From Comamonadaceae bacterium (GTDB taxonomy: Bacteria > Pseudomonadota > Gammaproteobacteria > Burkholderiales > Burkholderiaceae_C), in assembly GCA_027486755.1 (NCBI GenBank), contig JAIXOM010000009.1:33263-97262 (forward strand): 64,000 nucleotides of DNA, in the 5' to 3' direction. The notes under the pieces are model-generated. The model was not told where the DNA came from, did no database searches, and saw only the letters and a program-made list of their open reading frames with translations. Made by a program: the position numbers and the translations under genes. Below are positions 19,528-27,618 of the stretch, piece after piece (the first letter of the stretch is position 1; every line of letters starts with the position of its first letter).

Positions 19528-20511
19528 TTACTCGACCTTCAAATTGCTGGCGCGGGCCGCCTCGGACCAGGTGGCCAGATCGGCTTTGAGCGTGTCGGCA
19601 AACTGCGCGGGCGTATCGCCAATGGGGTCGACCCCCATCTGCTGCAGGCGGGCGACCGCATCGCTTTGGCCCACCATGTCCTTGACCGCAGCGGCGATGC
19701 GGTTGACCACTGCGGCAGGTGTGCCGGCCGGGGCCACCAGGCCGTTCCAGGTCAGGGTCTTGAAGCCGGCAAAGCCCGATTCGGCCACGGTGGGCACATC
19801 GGGCAGTTGCTTGGCGCGCTGCAAGCTGGAGACGCCGATGATGCGAATCTGACCCCCCGCAGCATGCGGTGCCAGTTCGGACAGGTTGCCGAAATACATC
19901 TGCACCTGGCCGCCGAGCAGGTCGGTCACCGCCGGGCTGCCGCCTTTGTAGCTGACATGGGCGATGTCCAGATTGGCGCGCTTGGCAAACAGCGCCGCCG
20001 ACAGGTGCGAGACGGTGCCCGAGCCGCCCGAGGCGTAGTTGAATTTGCCCGGGTTCTTGCGGATGAAGTCAGCAAACTCACGCACATTGTTGGCTGGCAC
20101 CGATTTGTGCACCGCCATCACGAAGGGGTTGCTGCCGACGATGCTGATGGGCACAAAGTCGCGCAGCGGGTCGAAGTTGGTCTTGCTGATCGCCGGCAAG
20201 ATGGCCAGCACCGGCATGGCGGCCATCATCAGGGTGTAGCCGTCGGGCGCCGCCTTGACCAGCGCGTCGGCCGCAATCGCCCCATTGCCGCCGGCGCGGT
20301 TTTCAACCACCACGCTCTGGCCCAAGCTCTGGCTCAGACGCTCGGCGGTCAGGCGTGCAATGCCGTCGGTATTGCCGCCGGGTGGAAAAGGCACGATCAG
20401 TCGGATGGGGCGCTGCGGCCAGTTGCTCTGAGCCTGGCTGGGCAGGGCCGCGCACAGGCCGGCGCTCGCAATCAGGGACAAGAAAATACGGCGGGGGATG
20501 CGAGTCTTCAT
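19528..20511 (-). CDS. Bug/TctC-family periplasmic solute-binding protein
   Basis: A 327-residue binding protein of the Bug (TctC) family, which captures carboxylates in the periplasm for tripartite tricarboxylate transporters. A signal peptide covers residues 1-27 (IFLSLIASAGLCAALPSQAQ). Family marks include WPQRPIRLIVPFPPGGNTD, AAPDGYTLM and HVSYKGGSPAVTDLLGG. No TctA or TctB membrane subunits lie nearby; in Burkholderiales many such orphan genes share a distant transporter or act as sensors. It lies between the racemase-like gene and the FAD monooxygenase gene, so its ligand is probably the substrate of this cluster. Confidence 0.92.
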   Translation of the reverse strand: MKTRIPRRIFLSLIASAGLCAALPSQAQSNWPQRPIRLIVPFPPGGNTDGIARLTAERLSQSLGQSVVVENRAGGNGAIAADALVKAAPDGYTLMMAAMPVLAILPAISKTNFDPLRDFVPISIVGSNPFVMAVHKSVPANNVREFADFIRKNPGKFNYASGGSGTVSHLSAALFAKRANLDIAHVSYKGGSPAVTDLLGGQVQMYFGNLSELAPHAAGGQIRIIGVSSLQRAKQLPDVPTVAESGFAGFKTLTWNGLVAPAGTPAAVVNRIAAAVKDMVGQSDAVARLQQMGVDPIGDTPAQFADTLKADLATWSEAARASNLKVE

Positions 20512-20553
20512 ACAAGCTCCAAGGGGTTAAGAGGATCTGCGCGGCTTTGGTGT

Positions 20554-21780
20554 TCAGGTGACCGCGTTGGCGCGGGCGATGCTGTTGATCATGGACGACA
20601 TCAGCAAATAGGCCCTGGCCTTGACCGGATCGGCCACCGCCTGGCGCAGCTCTTCAAAGCGCGCCAGCCGGGTGGGCAGGTCTTTTTCTTCCAGGTTCTT
20701 CTTGTTCTTGACCGAGAGGTTCTGCACATATTCCATGGCCACGGTGCGACGCTGGCGGTCATAGAGGTCGAGCAGATCGGCGCTGGCCTGGCCGTGATAG
20801 ACGCGTGCGAGCTTGTCGCCCAGGTTGACCGCGTCGTGGATGCCGCTGTTCAAACCAAAGCCGCCCAGTGGGTTGTTGACGTGGGCCGAGTCGCCCGCCA
20901 GCAGCACCCGGCCGGCGCGAAAGCAATTGGCCACCCGCTGATGCACCCGGTAAACGCTCTGGTGCACGATGGGGTAGGTATTGCCCGAGGGCGCGCCGAT
21001 GATGCGGTTGATGGCATGGTGGGCAAAGGCCGGGGCTAGCACTTCTTCGTCGCTGATCTCATCGGTCACTGGCAGGGTCATGCGCCACAGACCGGGCGGG
21101 CCTGCGTCGGGCATGCGAAAGAAGGCCAGCCATTGCTCGGGGTCGCTGATGTAGGCGTTGTCCGCATAGCCCAGGGGCTCGAAGTCAAAGGTCGTGCTCA
21201 CCACGGTGTAGCGCTCGGGCCAGGTGTAGCCGTCAAACGCAATGTCGGCGCTCTTGCGCACCGGGCTGCGCCCGCCGTCGGCGCCGATCAGGTAGCGGCC
21301 CTTGATCTGCACCTCGCCCTGTGCGGTGCGCGCAGTGGCCAGCACCTGCTCATCGCTTTGCGTGAGCGAGATGAACTCATGCGAGAACAGCACCTGCGCG
21401 TGGCTATAGGCCTTGAGCTTGGCCAGCAAGATGGGGGTCAGCCTGTGCTGCTCCAAATGCAGGCGGAAGGGGTAGGGCGTGTCGTTCTTGAGCAGGTCCA
21501 GGTCCCACTGGGCGATCAGGCCGTATTCGCGGTCGCGGGCTTGCCAGTAGCGCACTTTGATGCCGGTCTCGAGCATCGCATCGGCCACGCCTTCGGGCTG
21601 CAGCATTTCCAGGGTGGGCGGGTGGAAGGTGCCGGCGCGCAAATCCAGCGTAGTGCCCGGCTCGGTTTCGAGCACCGTCACCGGCACCTGCCGGCGGGCC
21701 AGCTCAAGCGCGCACAAAAGGCCCACCGGGCCGGCGCCGACGACGATCACGGGATCTAGAGAAGCGGTTTTTACAGTCAT
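20554..21780 (-). CDS. FAD-dependent aromatic-ring monooxygenase (FAD_binding_3 family)
   Basis: A 408-residue group A flavoprotein monooxygenase. The Rossmann motif GAGPVG is at 15-20, the DG motif LIGADGGRSP at 164-173, and the GD motif LLAGDSAHVNNPLGGFG at 293-309. These enzymes use NAD(P)H and O2 to hydroxylate activated aromatic or heteroaromatic rings. It lacks the long C-terminal thioredoxin-like domain of phenol hydroxylases, so it is nearer the short type (about 400 residues) that includes salicylate and 6-hydroxynicotinate hydroxylases. The start at 21780 is 4 bases after the upstream lyase gene's stop, so the two are translationally linked. Its presence suggests that the island's substrate or an intermediate has a ring. 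Confidence 0.88.
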   Translation of the reverse strand: MTVKTASLDPVIVVGAGPVGLLCALELARRQVPVTVLETEPGTTLDLRAGTFHPPTLEMLQPEGVADAMLETGIKVRYWQARDREYGLIAQWDLDLLKNDTPYPFRLHLEQHRLTPILLAKLKAYSHAQVLFSHEFISLTQSDEQVLATARTAQGEVQIKGRYLIGADGGRSPVRKSADIAFDGYTWPERYTVVSTTFDFEPLGYADNAYISDPEQWLAFFRMPDAGPPGLWRMTLPVTDEISDEEVLAPAFAHHAINRIIGAPSGNTYPIVHQSVYRVHQRVANCFRAGRVLLAGDSAHVNNPLGGFGLNSGIHDAVNLGDKLARVYHGQASADLLDLYDRQRRTVAMEYVQNLSVKNKKNLEEKDLPTRLARFEELRQAVADPVKARAYLLMSSMINSIARANAVT

Positions 21781-21784
21781 ATCT

Positions 21785-22600
21785 TTACGCAATCTGGCGG
21801 GCCAGAATCTGGCGGGCGCGCTCAATCACTGGGCGGTCGATCATTTGGCCATTCACGCGCTGCGCGCCACTGCCCTGATCGGCCGCAGCCATCACCGTCT
21901 GTGCCCATTGCAGCTGCGCGGGTGAAGGGGCAAAGCCCTCGTGGGTGGGCGCAATTTGCGCCGGGTGTATGCACAGCTTGGCGCCAAAGCCGTGGCGGGC
22001 GGCGCGCGCTGCGTCTTCGCGCACCGGTCCGGTCTGGTCAAGCACAAAGCTCACGCCGTCCATCGGCGCGGGCAGGCCGCAAGCGGCGCTGTGCAGCACC
22101 ATGGCTTGGCGGGCATGGCTGAGGCTGTCCCAGCTGTCCTCGCAGCCCAGGTCGCGTGACAGGTCGGCCGAGCCAAAAGCCATGCGGTGCAGCCCAGGGT
22201 GACTGCCGATGTCGGCCAGCCGGGCGATGCCGCGGGCCGACTCGACCAGCGCGATCAGCGGCAAGGCTGTGAGTGCCTGTACCTGAGCCAGGTCTTGCTG
22301 GCTCTCTGTTTTGGGCAGCATCACGCCGGCCAGTTGCGCGCCAGACTGGGCTACCAACGCCATGTCGTCGGCAAACCAGGGCGTGCCCAAGGCGTTGATG
22401 CGCAGCCAGGGCTTGGTGGCGCTGCCCGCGCTATGCAGGTGCTGGGCCAGCTGGGCCCTGGCCTCGGCCTTGTGCGCCGGATCGACCGCGTCTTCCAGGT
22501 CGACGATCACCGCTTGCGCGCCAGCGGCCAGCGCCTTGGCGATGCGCTCGCAGCGCGAAGCAGGAACAAACAGGTAGCTGACCGGCAGATCGGGCTTCAC
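21785..22600 (-). CDS. HpcH/HpaI or CitE-like CoA-ester lyase
   Basis: A 271-residue CitE-like lyase of the HpcH/HpaI superfamily. Visible landmarks are SYLFVPASRCERIAKAL at the start, VIVDLEDAVDP with the metal-binding Glu-Asp, a central LIALVESARGI and GAKLCIHPAQI near the end. Family members cleave citryl-, malyl-, citramalyl- or beta-methylmalyl-CoA. The start is a GTG whose GTGA overlaps the stop of the upstream MaoC-like gene by four bases, showing tight coupling of hydratase and lyase. That pair, hydratase then citramalyl-CoA-type lyase, is what itaconate and mesaconate pathways use; the assignment here is inference. Confidence 0.88.
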   Translation of the reverse strand: MKPDLPVSYLFVPASRCERIAKALAAGAQAVIVDLEDAVDPAHKAEARAQLAQHLHSAGSATKPWLRINALGTPWFADDMALVAQSGAQLAGVMLPKTESQQDLAQVQALTALPLIALVESARGIARLADIGSHPGLHRMAFGSADLSRDLGCEDSWDSLSHARQAMVLHSAACGLPAPMDGVSFVLDQTGPVREDAARAARHGFGAKLCIHPAQIAPTHEGFAPSPAQLQWAQTVMAAADQGSGAQRVNGQMIDRPVIERARQILARQIA

Positions 22601-23490
22601 CGCAGCGTGACCCTTCCGTCCACACCGACCTGGCCGATGTTGTTGGTGGTCCAGACTGCCAGGCCATCGCCCTCGGCGCTGCAGTGCAGGTGAAAGCCGC
22701 TGAGGTCGAAGGTCGGCTTGAGGGCGCGAAACTCAAAACTGGCGAGCGCCCGGCCAGGCGCCACTTGGGTCTGCACCAAATGCAGCAGCAAGGTGGCCAG
22801 CAAGGGGCCGTGCACCACCAGGCCGGGATAGCCTTCGACCTGGCGGCAATAGTCGGCGTCGTAATGGATCCGGTGCCCATTGAAGGTGGCGGCCGAGTAG
22901 CGAAACAGGGCGACCGAGTCGGCCGTCCAGGGCAAGACCGTCTGGCCCTGGCGCTCAAAGGCGTGGCTGCCGGCACGCACCTGCTCGCCCAGCAAGCGCA
23001 GGGCTTCGGTCTCGGCGGCGCTGGCCCATTCGCGGTAGACGATGTCGTGCTCTTCTTCCAGAATCAAGCCGCCCGCGTCGCTGTAGCGGTGGGCGACGGT
23101 GACAAACACCATCTCACCGCTGCGTCCGCTTTTCTGGCTGACCTTGATGATCTCCGAGGCTTTGTTGATCTGCATGCCCGCTTCAAAGTCACGGTGCCAG
23201 TGCAGTCGGCTGCCGGCCCACATGCGCCGGGGCAGTTGCACCGGCGGTAGAAAGTCGCCGCGCTCAGGGTGGCCGTCAGCGCCGAGCTTGTCCTGCCCCT
23301 CCAGCGGGTTGAAGTAGAGCCAGTGCCAGCCGGCCGGCAGCGGCCCGCCCTGCATAGGGTCGCGCATGCGCGGCGCATCGTTCATCAAGGCGGCCATCTG
23401 CCGCAGAGGCACGGCGCTGATGGCTTCGCTGACGGTCTGTGTGCGGCCGATCCAGTCCTGCAGATCGGGCGTAGCGGGTGTGGCGTTCAT
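22597..23490 (-). CDS. MaoC-like acyl-CoA hydratase (mesaconyl-/itaconyl-CoA hydratase type)
   Basis: A 297-residue double-hotdog hydratase resembling mesaconyl-C4-CoA hydratase and the FAS1-like N-terminal hydratase group. The N-terminal hotdog has GWHWLYFNP, and the C-terminal hotdog has the catalytic stretch FNGHRIHYDADYCRQVEGYPG followed by VHGPLLATLLL, in which Asp and His activate water. Length matches Meh-type enzymes. It is followed with a four-base overlap by the CitE-like lyase, so hydrated product is probably cleaved at once. Together they could convert an unsaturated C5 dicarboxylyl-CoA to acetyl-CoA plus pyruvate or a related pair. Confidence 0.85.
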   Translation of the reverse strand: MNATPATPDLQDWIGRTQTVSEAISAVPLRQMAALMNDAPRMRDPMQGGPLPAGWHWLYFNPLEGQDKLGADGHPERGDFLPPVQLPRRMWAGSRLHWHRDFEAGMQINKASEIIKVSQKSGRSGEMVFVTVAHRYSDAGGLILEEEHDIVYREWASAAETEALRLLGEQVRAGSHAFERQGQTVLPWTADSVALFRYSAATFNGHRIHYDADYCRQVEGYPGLVVHGPLLATLLLHLVQTQVAPGRALASFEFRALKPTFDLSGFHLHCSAEGDGLAVWTTNNIGQVGVDGRVTLR

Positions 23491-23511
23491 GGGTGTTGTG
23501 CTGCCTGGCGC

Positions 23512-24666
23512 TCAGTACGAGCGCGGCATGCCCAGCACATGCTCGCCGATGTACGAAAGAATCATGTTGGTCGAAATCGGCGCCACCTGGTAGAGCCGGG
23601 TCTCGCGGAATTTGCGCTCGATGTCGTACTCGGCAGCAAAGCCAAAGCCGCCGTGCGTCTGCAGGCAAACGTTGGCTGCCTCCCAGGAGGCATCAGCGGC
23701 CAGCAGCTTGGACATATTGGCTTCGGAGCCACAGGGCAGGCCGGCGTCGAAGAGCTCGCAGGCGCGCCAGCGCATCAGGCTGGCGGCTTCCACATTCACA
23801 TGGGCGCGGGCGATCGGGAATTGCACACCCTGGTTCTTGCCTATGGGCCGGTCAAACACCACCCGCTCCTGCGCGTACGACTTGGCGCGGTCGACAAACC
23901 AGTGGCCGTCGCCTATGCATTCAGCGGCGATCAAAATCCGCTCGGCGTTCAGGCCATCCAGAATGTATTTGAGCCCCTTGCCTTCGTCACCGATGCGGTT
24001 TTCCACCGGAATTTCCAAGTTGTCGATGAAGATCTCGTTGGTCTCGTGGTTGACCATGTTACGGATCGGGCGCACGGTGATGCTCTTGCCCACCGCCTCG
24101 CGCAGATCGACCAGGAAGACCGACAGGCCTTCGCTTTTCTTCTGCACCTCGGCCAGCGGCGTGGTGCGCGCCAGCAGCAGCATGTAGTCCGAGTGCTGCA
24201 GGCGCGAGGTCCAGACCTTCTGGCCATTGACCACGTAGCGGTCGCCCTTGAGAACCGCGGTGGTCTTGAGCTTGGTGGTGTCGCTGCCGGTGGTCGGCTC
24301 GGTCACCGCCATGGACTGCATGCGGATCTGGCCGCTGGCAATGCGCGGCAGCAGATCGTCCTTTTGCTTCTGCGAGCCGTGGCGCACCACGCAGCCCATC
24401 ACATACATCTGGCCGTGGCAGGCGCCGGAGTTGCCGCCGGCGCGGTTGATCTCTTCCATCACCACACTGGCCTCTGTGAGCGACAGGCCCGAGCCGCCGT
24501 ATTCCTCGGGGATCAGGCCCGAGAGCCAGCCGGCTTCAGTGAGCGCAGTGACGAATTTTTCGGGGAAGGCGCGGGCCTCGTCCACCTCTTGCCAGTAGCG
24601 CGAATCGAACTGGCTGACGACCTGCCGCACGCCTTCGCGCAGCTCTGGGAATTCATAGGATTGCAT
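23512..24666 (-). CDS. Acyl-CoA dehydrogenase
   Basis: A 384-residue FAD-dependent acyl-CoA dehydrogenase, full family length. Seen in order: an N-terminal helical domain with AGWLSGLIPEEYGGSGLSL, the flavin-binding beta domain with MAVTEPTTGSDTTKL and VVNGQKVWTS, and a C-terminal helical domain with GGFGFAAEYDIERKFRETRL. It introduces a double bond alpha-beta to the CoA ester and passes electrons to ETF. The order in the run (SDR, dehydrogenase, hydratase, lyase) resembles a beta-oxidation-like sequence. It lies 4 bases after the SDR gene's stop. Chain length of the substrate cannot be read. Confidence 0.93.
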   Translation of the reverse strand: MQSYEFPELREGVRQVVSQFDSRYWQEVDEARAFPEKFVTALTEAGWLSGLIPEEYGGSGLSLTEASVVMEEINRAGGNSGACHGQMYVMGCVVRHGSQKQKDDLLPRIASGQIRMQSMAVTEPTTGSDTTKLKTTAVLKGDRYVVNGQKVWTSRLQHSDYMLLLARTTPLAEVQKKSEGLSVFLVDLREAVGKSITVRPIRNMVNHETNEIFIDNLEIPVENRIGDEGKGLKYILDGLNAERILIAAECIGDGHWFVDRAKSYAQERVVFDRPIGKNQGVQFPIARAHVNVEAASLMRWRACELFDAGLPCGSEANMSKLLAADASWEAANVCLQTHGGFGFAAEYDIERKFRETRLYQVAPISTNMILSYIGEHVLGMPRSY

Positions 24667-24670
24667 GGCT

Positions 24671-25453
24671 TTACTGCGCAGATGTAGCGAACATCTGCCC
24701 CCCTTCTACGTTGATGATGGAGCCGCTGAGGTAGCTGCACAGCGGCGATGAACAGAACACGGCCAGGTCGGCAATTTCGCGCGGCTCGGCCAGCCGGCCC
24801 AGCGGGTAGCGGCCGGTCAACTCGCGCCAGCGCTGCGCGTCTCCGAGCAGCTTGGTGGCCTGCTGCTCGAGCAGGCCCTGCATGCGGTCGCTGCGGGTGG
24901 GCGCCGGGTTGATGCCGAACACCCGCACGCCTTTTTTCAGGCTGTCGCCGCCAATGGCGTTGGTAAAGGCCATCAGCGCGGCATTGCCGGTGGAGCCGCA
25001 GATGTAGTCGGCCCGCGGCATGGCGCCGGCCAGGCCAATGATGTTGCAGATGACGCCCGCGCCGCGGGCCTCCATCTGGGGCAGGAAGACCCGCGTCATG
25101 TTGATATAGCCCAGCACCTTGAGCTCCCAGGCCTGGCGCCAGCGCGCCTCGTTCACAGCCTGGATGTCGCCGCCGGGTATGGCGCCGGCGTTGTTGACCA
25201 GGATGTCGACCTCGCCGACTTGCTGGGCCAGCGCCTCGGAGGAGCCAGACACCGACAGGTCGAGCAGCACCGATTCAGGCGCGCTGTGACCGGCCTGGGC
25301 GAAGGCGGCCAGCGCCTTGTCCAGATTGCCCTGCTCGCGCGCCACCAAAATAGGGCGCGCGCCTTCGCGGGCAAAGGCCAGCGCGATCGTCAGGCCGATG
25401 CCGCGCGAGCCTCCGGTGACCAGCACCCGTTGGCCCTTGAGTTGCAAATCCAT
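24671..25453 (-). CDS. SDR-family protein lacking the usual catalytic Lys and Ser
   Basis: A 260-residue short-chain dehydrogenase/reductase fold protein. The NAD(P) motif VTGGSRGIG (12-20) and the structural VNNAG (87-91) are intact. At the active site Tyr150 is present, but the residue four places later, normally Lys, is Ser154 (YICGS), and the preceding catalytic Ser region reads NIIG. The canonical Ser-Tyr-Lys triad is therefore incomplete, although the cofactor site looks sound. It ends with the family-typical SGSIINVEGGQ. It may be a divergent oxidoreductase or bind without classical catalysis. It is in one operon with the acyl-CoA dehydrogenase (gap 4 bases) and follows the NodB-like hydrolase. 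Confidence 0.85.
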   Translation of the reverse strand: MDLQLKGQRVLVTGGSRGIGLTIALAFAREGARPILVAREQGNLDKALAAFAQAGHSAPESVLLDLSVSGSSEALAQQVGEVDILVNNAGAIPGGDIQAVNEARWRQAWELKVLGYINMTRVFLPQMEARGAGVICNIIGLAGAMPRADYICGSTGNAALMAFTNAIGGDSLKKGVRVFGINPAPTRSDRMQGLLEQQATKLLGDAQRWRELTGRYPLGRLAEPREIADLAVFCSSPLCSYLSGSIINVEGGQMFATSAQ

Positions 25454-25480
25454 GAATGTCCTTATTGAAGCGAAAAAAGC

Positions 25481-26359
25481 TCAGCGCTGGGGCGCTGGCA
25501 CCTGGGCGGTGTACCAGTCGGCAATCTGGCTGCCGGTCATGAAGCCCACTTGTGGTGACTTCATCAAGAGGTCCAGCATGCGTTCCAAGTATTCAAAACG
25601 GTGCGGCACACCGATGAGGTGCGGGTGCAGGCCGATGGCCAGCACCCGGGGGTGCTTGGGCGCCTCGCGCTCGAACAGGCGCAGCGTGTTTTCCAGCCGC
25701 AGGTACATCTCGGGTGAGCTGTGCTTTTCGATGGCGTAGATGATGGAGTCGTTGACTTCGACGTTGTAGGGCACAGACAACAAGGGGCCTTCGCGGGTGC
25801 TCATCCAGCGTGGCACGTCGTCGACCACCCAGTCGCACACATAGTCCACGCCCTGGCGCTTGAGGATTTCGGGGGTGTCGAAAGACTCGCGCAGGCCGGG
25901 GCTGAGCCAGCCGCGCGGGCGGGCGCCGGTCAAGCCCTGGATCATGTCCAGCGCTGTGACGATCAGCGCCTCTTCGCCATCGGCATGGTTGAGCGCCTTT
26001 TGGTGCACGCCGTGGCCGATGAACTCCCAACCGGCCTCATGCATGGCCTGGGCAGCGCGCGGATAGGCCTGGATCACCCCGGCATTGAAGCTGGTCGATG
26101 CGGGCAGGCCGCGCGACTGTATGGCCTCGATGATGCGCGGCAGGCCCGCGCGCATGCCGTAGTCGGCCCAGCTGAAGTTGGGCACATCGGGGATGGTTTC
26201 CTTGCCGTGCGGCGGCGTGATGATGGTGCGCGGCATCGAGGCCTCGAACTGCCAGTGCTCCACATTGACCACCAGGTGCACCAGTATGGACTTGTCGCCA
26301 GCGGGCTTGAGGGCCGGACCATCGTTGGAAAAAGCATAGGGGATGCGCGGGTTAGCCAT
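25481..26359 (-). CDS. NodB-like hydrolase (polysaccharide deacetylase fold, PuuE-like)
   Basis: A 292-residue cytoplasmic member of the polysaccharide-deacetylase fold, in the branch with PuuE-type allantoinases rather than true cell-wall deacetylases. There is no signal peptide. HLVVNVEHW occupies motif 1, EFIGHGVHQKALNH is motif 2 with metal-ligand His, RGWLSPGLRES is motif 3, and CDWVVDDVP and IGLHPHLIGVP follow. PuuE-type enzymes hydrolyse cyclic amides. Its place as first gene of the run to 18704, with an amidase in the partner operon, would fit hydrolysis of a cyclic amide or imide. It is divergent from the binding-protein gene at 26568. Confidence 0.8.
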   Translation of the reverse strand: MANPRIPYAFSNDGPALKPAGDKSILVHLVVNVEHWQFEASMPRTIITPPHGKETIPDVPNFSWADYGMRAGLPRIIEAIQSRGLPASTSFNAGVIQAYPRAAQAMHEAGWEFIGHGVHQKALNHADGEEALIVTALDMIQGLTGARPRGWLSPGLRESFDTPEILKRQGVDYVCDWVVDDVPRWMSTREGPLLSVPYNVEVNDSIIYAIEKHSSPEMYLRLENTLRLFEREAPKHPRVLAIGLHPHLIGVPHRFEYLERMLDLLMKSPQVGFMTGSQIADWYTAQVPAPQR

Positions 26360-26378
26360 AGGTCACGCCATTATTCGT

Positions 26379-26388
26379 TTGTACACAA
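26379..26388. promoter_or_regulatory. Candidate GntR/FCD-type operator TTGTACACAA
   Basis: This decamer fits TNGT-NN-ACNA, the pattern typical of FadR/FCD-type GntR operators. It sits between the divergent NodB-like hydrolase and binding-protein genes, next to an AATAAT minus-strand -10-like element (26370-26375). The FCD regulator at 34183 is the natural candidate to bind. Confidence 0.35.
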
Positions 26389-26399
26389 TCGATCTTAGA

Positions 26400-26419
26400 G
26401 CTGCCCGCCGGCGGGCAGC
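26400..26419. repeat. Perfect 20-bp GC palindrome
   Basis: gctgcccgccggcgggcagc is perfectly self-complementary and lies in the 208-base divergent promoter region. No T-run follows, so it is not a normal terminator. It may form a cruciform or RNA hairpin in the binding-protein leader. Confidence 0.5.
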
Positions 26420-26567
26420 CCTGCCCTGTCCAGGGCTGGAGCGCTGCTTGGGGGTATTGCCCAGTCCGCAGGACACGACAGACGGGCGCAGGCAGACTAC
26501 GGCCCGAGCGCGGTCCATACAGGTCAGAGGCCGCGCCTCTTTTTTTCAACTTCGCAAGGAGCTTTTT

Positions 26568-27560
26568 ATGTTTTCTGCACGTTCCCTGACGACGGCCCTC
26601 ATCGGCCTGGTCGGGCTGATTCAATCGGCCATGGCCGTTGGCCCCATGCCTGCACCCATGCCGACCCGGGAAACCATCACCATCGGTTATGTGAAGGTGG
26701 GTCATGTCTCGCCGCTGCACCTGGTCGAGGAAGAGCTCAAGAAAATGAACATCGACGTCAAGCGCGCGGAGTTCGTGCGCTACGCCGACGCGCGCACCGC
26801 ACTGCTGTCCAACTCGGTGGACGTCAGCGCTGTGGGGCCGGCTGATCTGGCCATTGCCGCCAGCCAGGGCTCGAGAAACATCATCGGCCTGACCGGCGTG
26901 GCCACCTCGCCCAAGTACCTGGTGGTGCGCAAGGGCGTGACCATCAACAACTGGAACGACCTCAAGGGCAAGAAGGTGGCGGTAGCCCCAGGCTCTGCGG
27001 TGTGGTTTGCCTGGGCCATGACCCTGGTGGAAAACAACATCCCCTACAACACCTTCCAGGCAGTGAACGTGCAAGGTGGTGGTACCGCCTTCGTGCAGGC
27101 CCTCAAGCGCGGCGACGTGGACGCCATCCTGAGCTGGGAGCCGTTTGAGTCGGGCGTGGTTGCCGAAGGCGCCGCCTACTTTGCCACCAGCTTGGTGGAC
27201 TACAGCAAGTCCAAGGCCGTCGGCTCCGAGCTGGGCCTGCTGGCCGCTTCGGGCGAGGCCTACAACAAGCGCCGTGAAGTCATCCGCCGCTTCCTGTGGG
27301 CTTACCTGAGCGCCGAGGACAAGATGGCCAAGGACTCCAACCTCTTCGTCAACACCTACTCGGCCTATACCGGCCTGCCGCTGGAAGTCACCCGCGAGTC
27401 GCACAAGCTGATCAAGCTCGGCGGCATCCTGGACCGTGAGCAGGTGGCCCGTCTGGCCGAGGCCTCCTTCAAGCAGGGCGTGATTCAGACCGACGTGACC
27501 AAGCAAGCGTCCGAGCTGTTTGACGACAGCCTGGCGCGCGAGATCCGCGGTCGCCGTTAA
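26568..27560 (+). CDS. NitT/TauT-type ABC transporter periplasmic binding protein
   Basis: A 330-residue binding protein of the nitrate/taurine/aliphatic-sulfonate (SsuA-like) group. Residues 1-22 form a signal peptide ending AMA. The mature part has ITIGYVKVGHVSPLHLVEE, then SVDVSAVGPADLAIAASQG and LKGKKVAVAPGSAVWFAW, in the family order. AAGGA lies 7 bases before the ATG at 26568. The matching ATPase and permease genes are next door but on the opposite strand, convergent, with a terminator between. The binding protein is therefore transcribed from its own promoter, divergent from the NodB-like hydrolase. Ligand unknown. Confidence 0.92.
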   Translation: MFSARSLTTALIGLVGLIQSAMAVGPMPAPMPTRETITIGYVKVGHVSPLHLVEEELKKMNIDVKRAEFVRYADARTALLSNSVDVSAVGPADLAIAASQGSRNIIGLTGVATSPKYLVVRKGVTINNWNDLKGKKVAVAPGSAVWFAWAMTLVENNIPYNTFQAVNVQGGGTAFVQALKRGDVDAILSWEPFESGVVAEGAAYFATSLVDYSKSKAVGSELGLLAASGEAYNKRREVIRRFLWAYLSAEDKMAKDSNLFVNTYSAYTGLPLEVTRESHKLIKLGGILDREQVARLAEASFKQGVIQTDVTKQASELFDDSLAREIRGRR

Positions 27561-27576
27561 AACGCGTGAGCGCAGT

Positions 27577-27604
27577 AAAAGCCGGCCAGCGGGCCGGCTT
27601 TTTT
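27577..27604 (+). terminator. Bidirectional intrinsic terminator
   Basis: An 8-bp stem (AGCCGGCC/GGCCGGCT) with a 4-base loop is followed by T6 on the plus strand and flanked by A4 upstream. It lies 17 bases after the binding-protein stop and also faces the end of the convergent ATPase gene. Confidence 0.88.
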
Positions 27605-27618
27605 GTGGGCGCATGCCG

